A DNA stretch of 9,166 nucleotides from an uncultured Gammaproteobacteria bacterium (GTDB taxonomy: Bacteria > Pseudomonadota > Gammaproteobacteria > Nitrosococcales > Methylophagaceae): NCBI GenBank assembly GCA_913058195.1, contig CAJXPP010000070.1, forward strand, positions 1 through 9,166, in the 5' to 3' direction. The translations under genes were made by a program, and so were the position numbers. The notes below the pieces were generated by a model. It saw only the letters and a list, made by a program, of their open reading frames with translations. It did not search any database and was not told the origin of the DNA. Shown piece after piece: positions 7,685-9,166 of this stretch (position 1 is its first letter; every line of letters begins with the position of its first letter).

Positions 7685-8470
7685 ATGGACTTATATTTTT
7701 TTTTAGATAGCCATGAATTTGAACCAGCCATAACAGTGAGTAGTTTTTCTCCTTCTGGATTGTTGCCTGATAGTTTAGAAAGTGATGTATTTATATCTAT
7801 TGCATATCCAAATGATGGGGTTTGGATTATAAAAACACATACTCAAGTAGCGGATTACTCTAGCGTGTCTATACTAGCCTCTGATTTAGAGATACCAAGA
7901 GAGAAGGTTTCCAGCGCGTTAGTTTTTTTATCTTCTGAGAAGATGGACGGTGAATATAGTGAGCTGCCTGAAGTCATAGGTTTTAATAGTCGACCCTCGT
8001 GGAGAGGGAACCTTAGAATTATTGGCAAGGGAACAAGTGTTAGTTATCAGGGAGAAATGCCTTATGGGATGACTAAAATTAAAGGAGGAAGTATCGTGAG
8101 TTTGATACCTTTTTTTCAAGAAGGGGCGAGTATAAAAAATTACTTATTTTTTGCTTCTTTTAACAGTAATCCTACGGAAAAAAAAGGGACGTTAGAGTTG
8201 AGGGATATCCAATCTAAGCAAATATTGGCAACATTCAGCCTCGATTCCAATAAAGTGAATTTTTTAGATCTTTCAGATATAAACTTTGATAGTGGGCAAC
8301 TACTTCTTGTTACTAAGGGTATTATGGGGATTCCTATATTCTTTTCAGTAGATGAACAAGGAAAAAAAATGTCATTAGAACATACAATGACACCTTCAGA
8401 ATATTCTATAAATGGTGAACAAAGTGTGCGAAGGTCTATCATGCAAAGAATGAAATCTTACTGGAGTTAA
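7685..8470 (+). CDS. unrecognised two-domain beta-rich protein of a glycan locus
   Basis: I do not recognise this 261 aa protein. It has no signal peptide, no membrane segment and no catalytic motif that I can name. Alternating hydrophobic and polar residues with many G, N and D turns suggest two beta-sandwich domains, about residues 15-100 and 130-225. A motif-rich linker lies between them: RPSWRGN (103-109), then SVSYQGEMP (118-126). The C-terminus (about 228-261) is polar and ends in a basic stretch and SYWS. The next gene seems to carry the same layout, including an R-x-x-x-x-G-N ... S-V-x-Y linker. A weak ribosome site (AGAGG, 7669-7673) lies 11 bases before the ATG, and the gap to the glycosyltransferase is 20 bases, so it is probably in the same operon. 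A 9-base T run covers codons 4-7. A sugar-binding or modifying accessory role is a guess from context only. Confidence 0.8.
   Translation: MDLYFFLDSHEFEPAITVSSFSPSGLLPDSLESDVFISIAYPNDGVWIIKTHTQVADYSSVSILASDLEIPREKVSSALVFLSSEKMDGEYSELPEVIGFNSRPSWRGNLRIIGKGTSVSYQGEMPYGMTKIKGGSIVSLIPFFQEGASIKNYLFFASFNSNPTEKKGTLELRDIQSKQILATFSLDSNKVNFLDLSDINFDSGQLLLVTKGIMGIPIFFSVDEQGKKMSLEHTMTPSEYSINGEQSVRRSIMQRMKSYWS
7696..7704 (+). repeat. nine-base poly-T tract at codons 4-7 of the 7685 gene
   Basis: Nine consecutive T lie within the first 20 bases of the reading frame (residues Y4 to L7). Gain or loss of one T by polymerase slippage would shift the frame just after the start and switch the gene off. Tracts of this length are phase-variable in some surface-glycan genes of other bacteria, but nine is near the low end and the local DNA is very AT-rich. 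As read, the frame is open. Confidence 0.35.
8463..8466 (+). promoter_or_regulatory. ribosome binding site that selects a TTG start for the last gene
   Basis: GGAG lies six bases before TTG at 8473 and overlaps the last codons of the preceding gene. The first in-frame ATG, at 8500, is preceded only by an A/T-rich stretch without a Shine-Dalgarno. Spacing therefore favours TTG, and the overlap with the upstream stop codon suggests coupled translation. Confidence 0.6.
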
Positions 8471-8472
8471 AA

Positions 8473-9142
8473 TTGTTAGATAACGTAAATTTAAATAATA
8501 TGAAACGACGAATCCGAGAGTTTTCAAGAGGACCGTTGGGACTCTTTTTAAGAGAAACATTCAATATATACCAACCTGCAATTAACCTTAGGTACTCTGA
8601 AGTTAGTAGTGATCTATTTATATGGCGAGATCCAAGTATTTGGGAAAATTATTTTAATATAGCCCATTTGGGACCAATACTAAATCCTTACTATCAAGAC
8701 AGTTATGAAGTACTTGTTGAGTTTTATGATTCAGATGGAGAATTGTTAGGTGGCAAGAAAGTAATAGTGAACTATGGTGAAAATATATTATTTAATTTAA
8801 ATGAATTGTCAGATGGCCTATGTAAGCACGGAGTAAATGGTACTTTTGCAATTTTTCATTTGATCGACATAAAAGCTATGTTCAAGGGTGAAAAAATTTG
8901 TGTCAGTGAACGGGGGTTTGTGTCATATAAAAGGAAATCAGATGCATCATCACTTCGTTCTTATGCTCATGGTAATGCAAATTCTGTTGCATATTCTATG
9001 AAAACACACACTAGTAGACGTATTGGTGTAAAGCAGAAAAAGAGTTTATATTTTAGAACTCAATTACGACTAGATGATGCTGTTTTTAGTGAGGTTTCAT
9101 TAGTCAACTTTCTGGAAACGGATGCTGAAATTACTATATATC
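8473..9142 (+). CDS. unrecognised protein, apparent paralogue of its upstream neighbour; 3' end missing
   Basis: The frame opens with TTG at 8473 (ATG at 8500 is the alternative) and runs without a stop to the end of genomic sequence, giving 223 complete codons. No family is recognised. An N-terminal basic stretch (KRRIREFSRG, 11-20) leads into a beta-rich domain at about 38-155. That domain has a strand-turn pattern with Y/F-D-S-D-G-E-L-L (84-91) and an N-x-N-E-L turn (108-112), and ends in SERGFVSYKR (145-154). A linker RSYAHGN (162-168) and SVAY (171-174) follow, then the start of a second beta-rich domain (about 190 on, with EVSLVNF at 207-213). This parallels the preceding gene, suggesting tandem duplication. 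The gap to the upstream stop is two bases. Translation past residue 223 reads into adapter, so the residues VSYTHLR seen there are artefact. No signal peptide is visible. The true C-terminus and function are unknown. Confidence 0.75.
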
Positions 9143-9166
9143 CTGTCTCTTATACACATCTCCGAG
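9143..9166. other. Illumina Nextera adapter (Tn5 mosaic end plus read-2 tail), not genomic
   Basis: Bases 9143-9161 are exactly CTGTCTCTTATACACATCT, the 19-base engineered Tn5 mosaic end used in tagmentation libraries. Bases 9162-9166 (CCGAG) are the first bases of the Nextera read-2 adapter extension. The mosaic end is a laboratory hybrid of the IS50 outside and inside ends, and it sits at the extreme end of the sequence. It is therefore untrimmed adapter and not a natural transposon. Genomic sequence ends at about 9142. Confidence 0.97.

Noticed and set aside
9143..9161. A natural Tn5/IS50 end
   Set aside because: The 19 bases are the engineered mosaic end, which differs from both natural IS50 ends, and they are followed by adapter bases at the contig terminus.
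1..9166. A CRISPR array, insertion sequence or prophage genes
   Set aside because: No regularly spaced repeats, transposase, integrase or terminal inverted repeats were seen on either strand.

Overview
The window looks like the end of a draft-assembly contig from a low-GC gammaproteobacterium. A Moraxellaceae member such as Psychrobacter is my best guess. That rests on the overall style of the GlmS and WbpM-like proteins and on the tRNA-Pro/tRNA-Arg pair; no marker gene in the window settles it. All recognisable genes are on the + strand.

Layout: (1) 1-161 holds the 3' part of a tRNA-Pro and a complete tRNA-Arg(UCU). (2) 162-451 is an AT-rich leader with no gene. (3) 452-2365 encodes a membrane-bound WbpM/PglF/CapD-type nucleotide-sugar 4,6-dehydratase. 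(4) 2366-2543 carries a plausible sigma70-type promoter, and 2544-4397 encodes GlmS, the glucosamine-6-phosphate synthase. (5) 4439-6190 encodes a full-length PglK-like ABC exporter/flippase. (6) 6192-7664 encodes a probable GT-B-like glycosyltransferase of a surface-carbohydrate family. (7) 7685-8470 and 8473-9142 encode two unrecognised proteins that appear related to each other; the second runs off the end. (8) 9143-9166 is not genomic: it is the Tn5 mosaic end plus the first five bases of the Nextera read-2 adapter.

Together this reads as the edge of a surface-glycan or protein-glycan locus next to a tRNA cluster. GlmS feeds the UDP-GlcNAc pathway. The dehydratase would convert UDP-GlcNAc to a 4-keto-6-deoxy sugar. 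The glycosyltransferase would add a sugar to a growing lipid-linked glycan, and the ABC protein would flip that glycan across the inner membrane. The ABC, glycosyltransferase and two unknown genes are packed tightly (gaps of 1, 20 and 2 bases) and probably form one transcript. From about 6190 on, the DNA is visibly more AT-rich and contains 7-9 base T and A runs, as expected for horizontally exchanged glycan genes.

The least explained part is the pair of tandem proteins from 7685 on. They seem to share a two-domain, beta-rich layout joined by an R-x-x-x-x-G-N ... S-V-x-Y linker. This is the best candidate here for something undescribed, but the second member is cut by the contig end.
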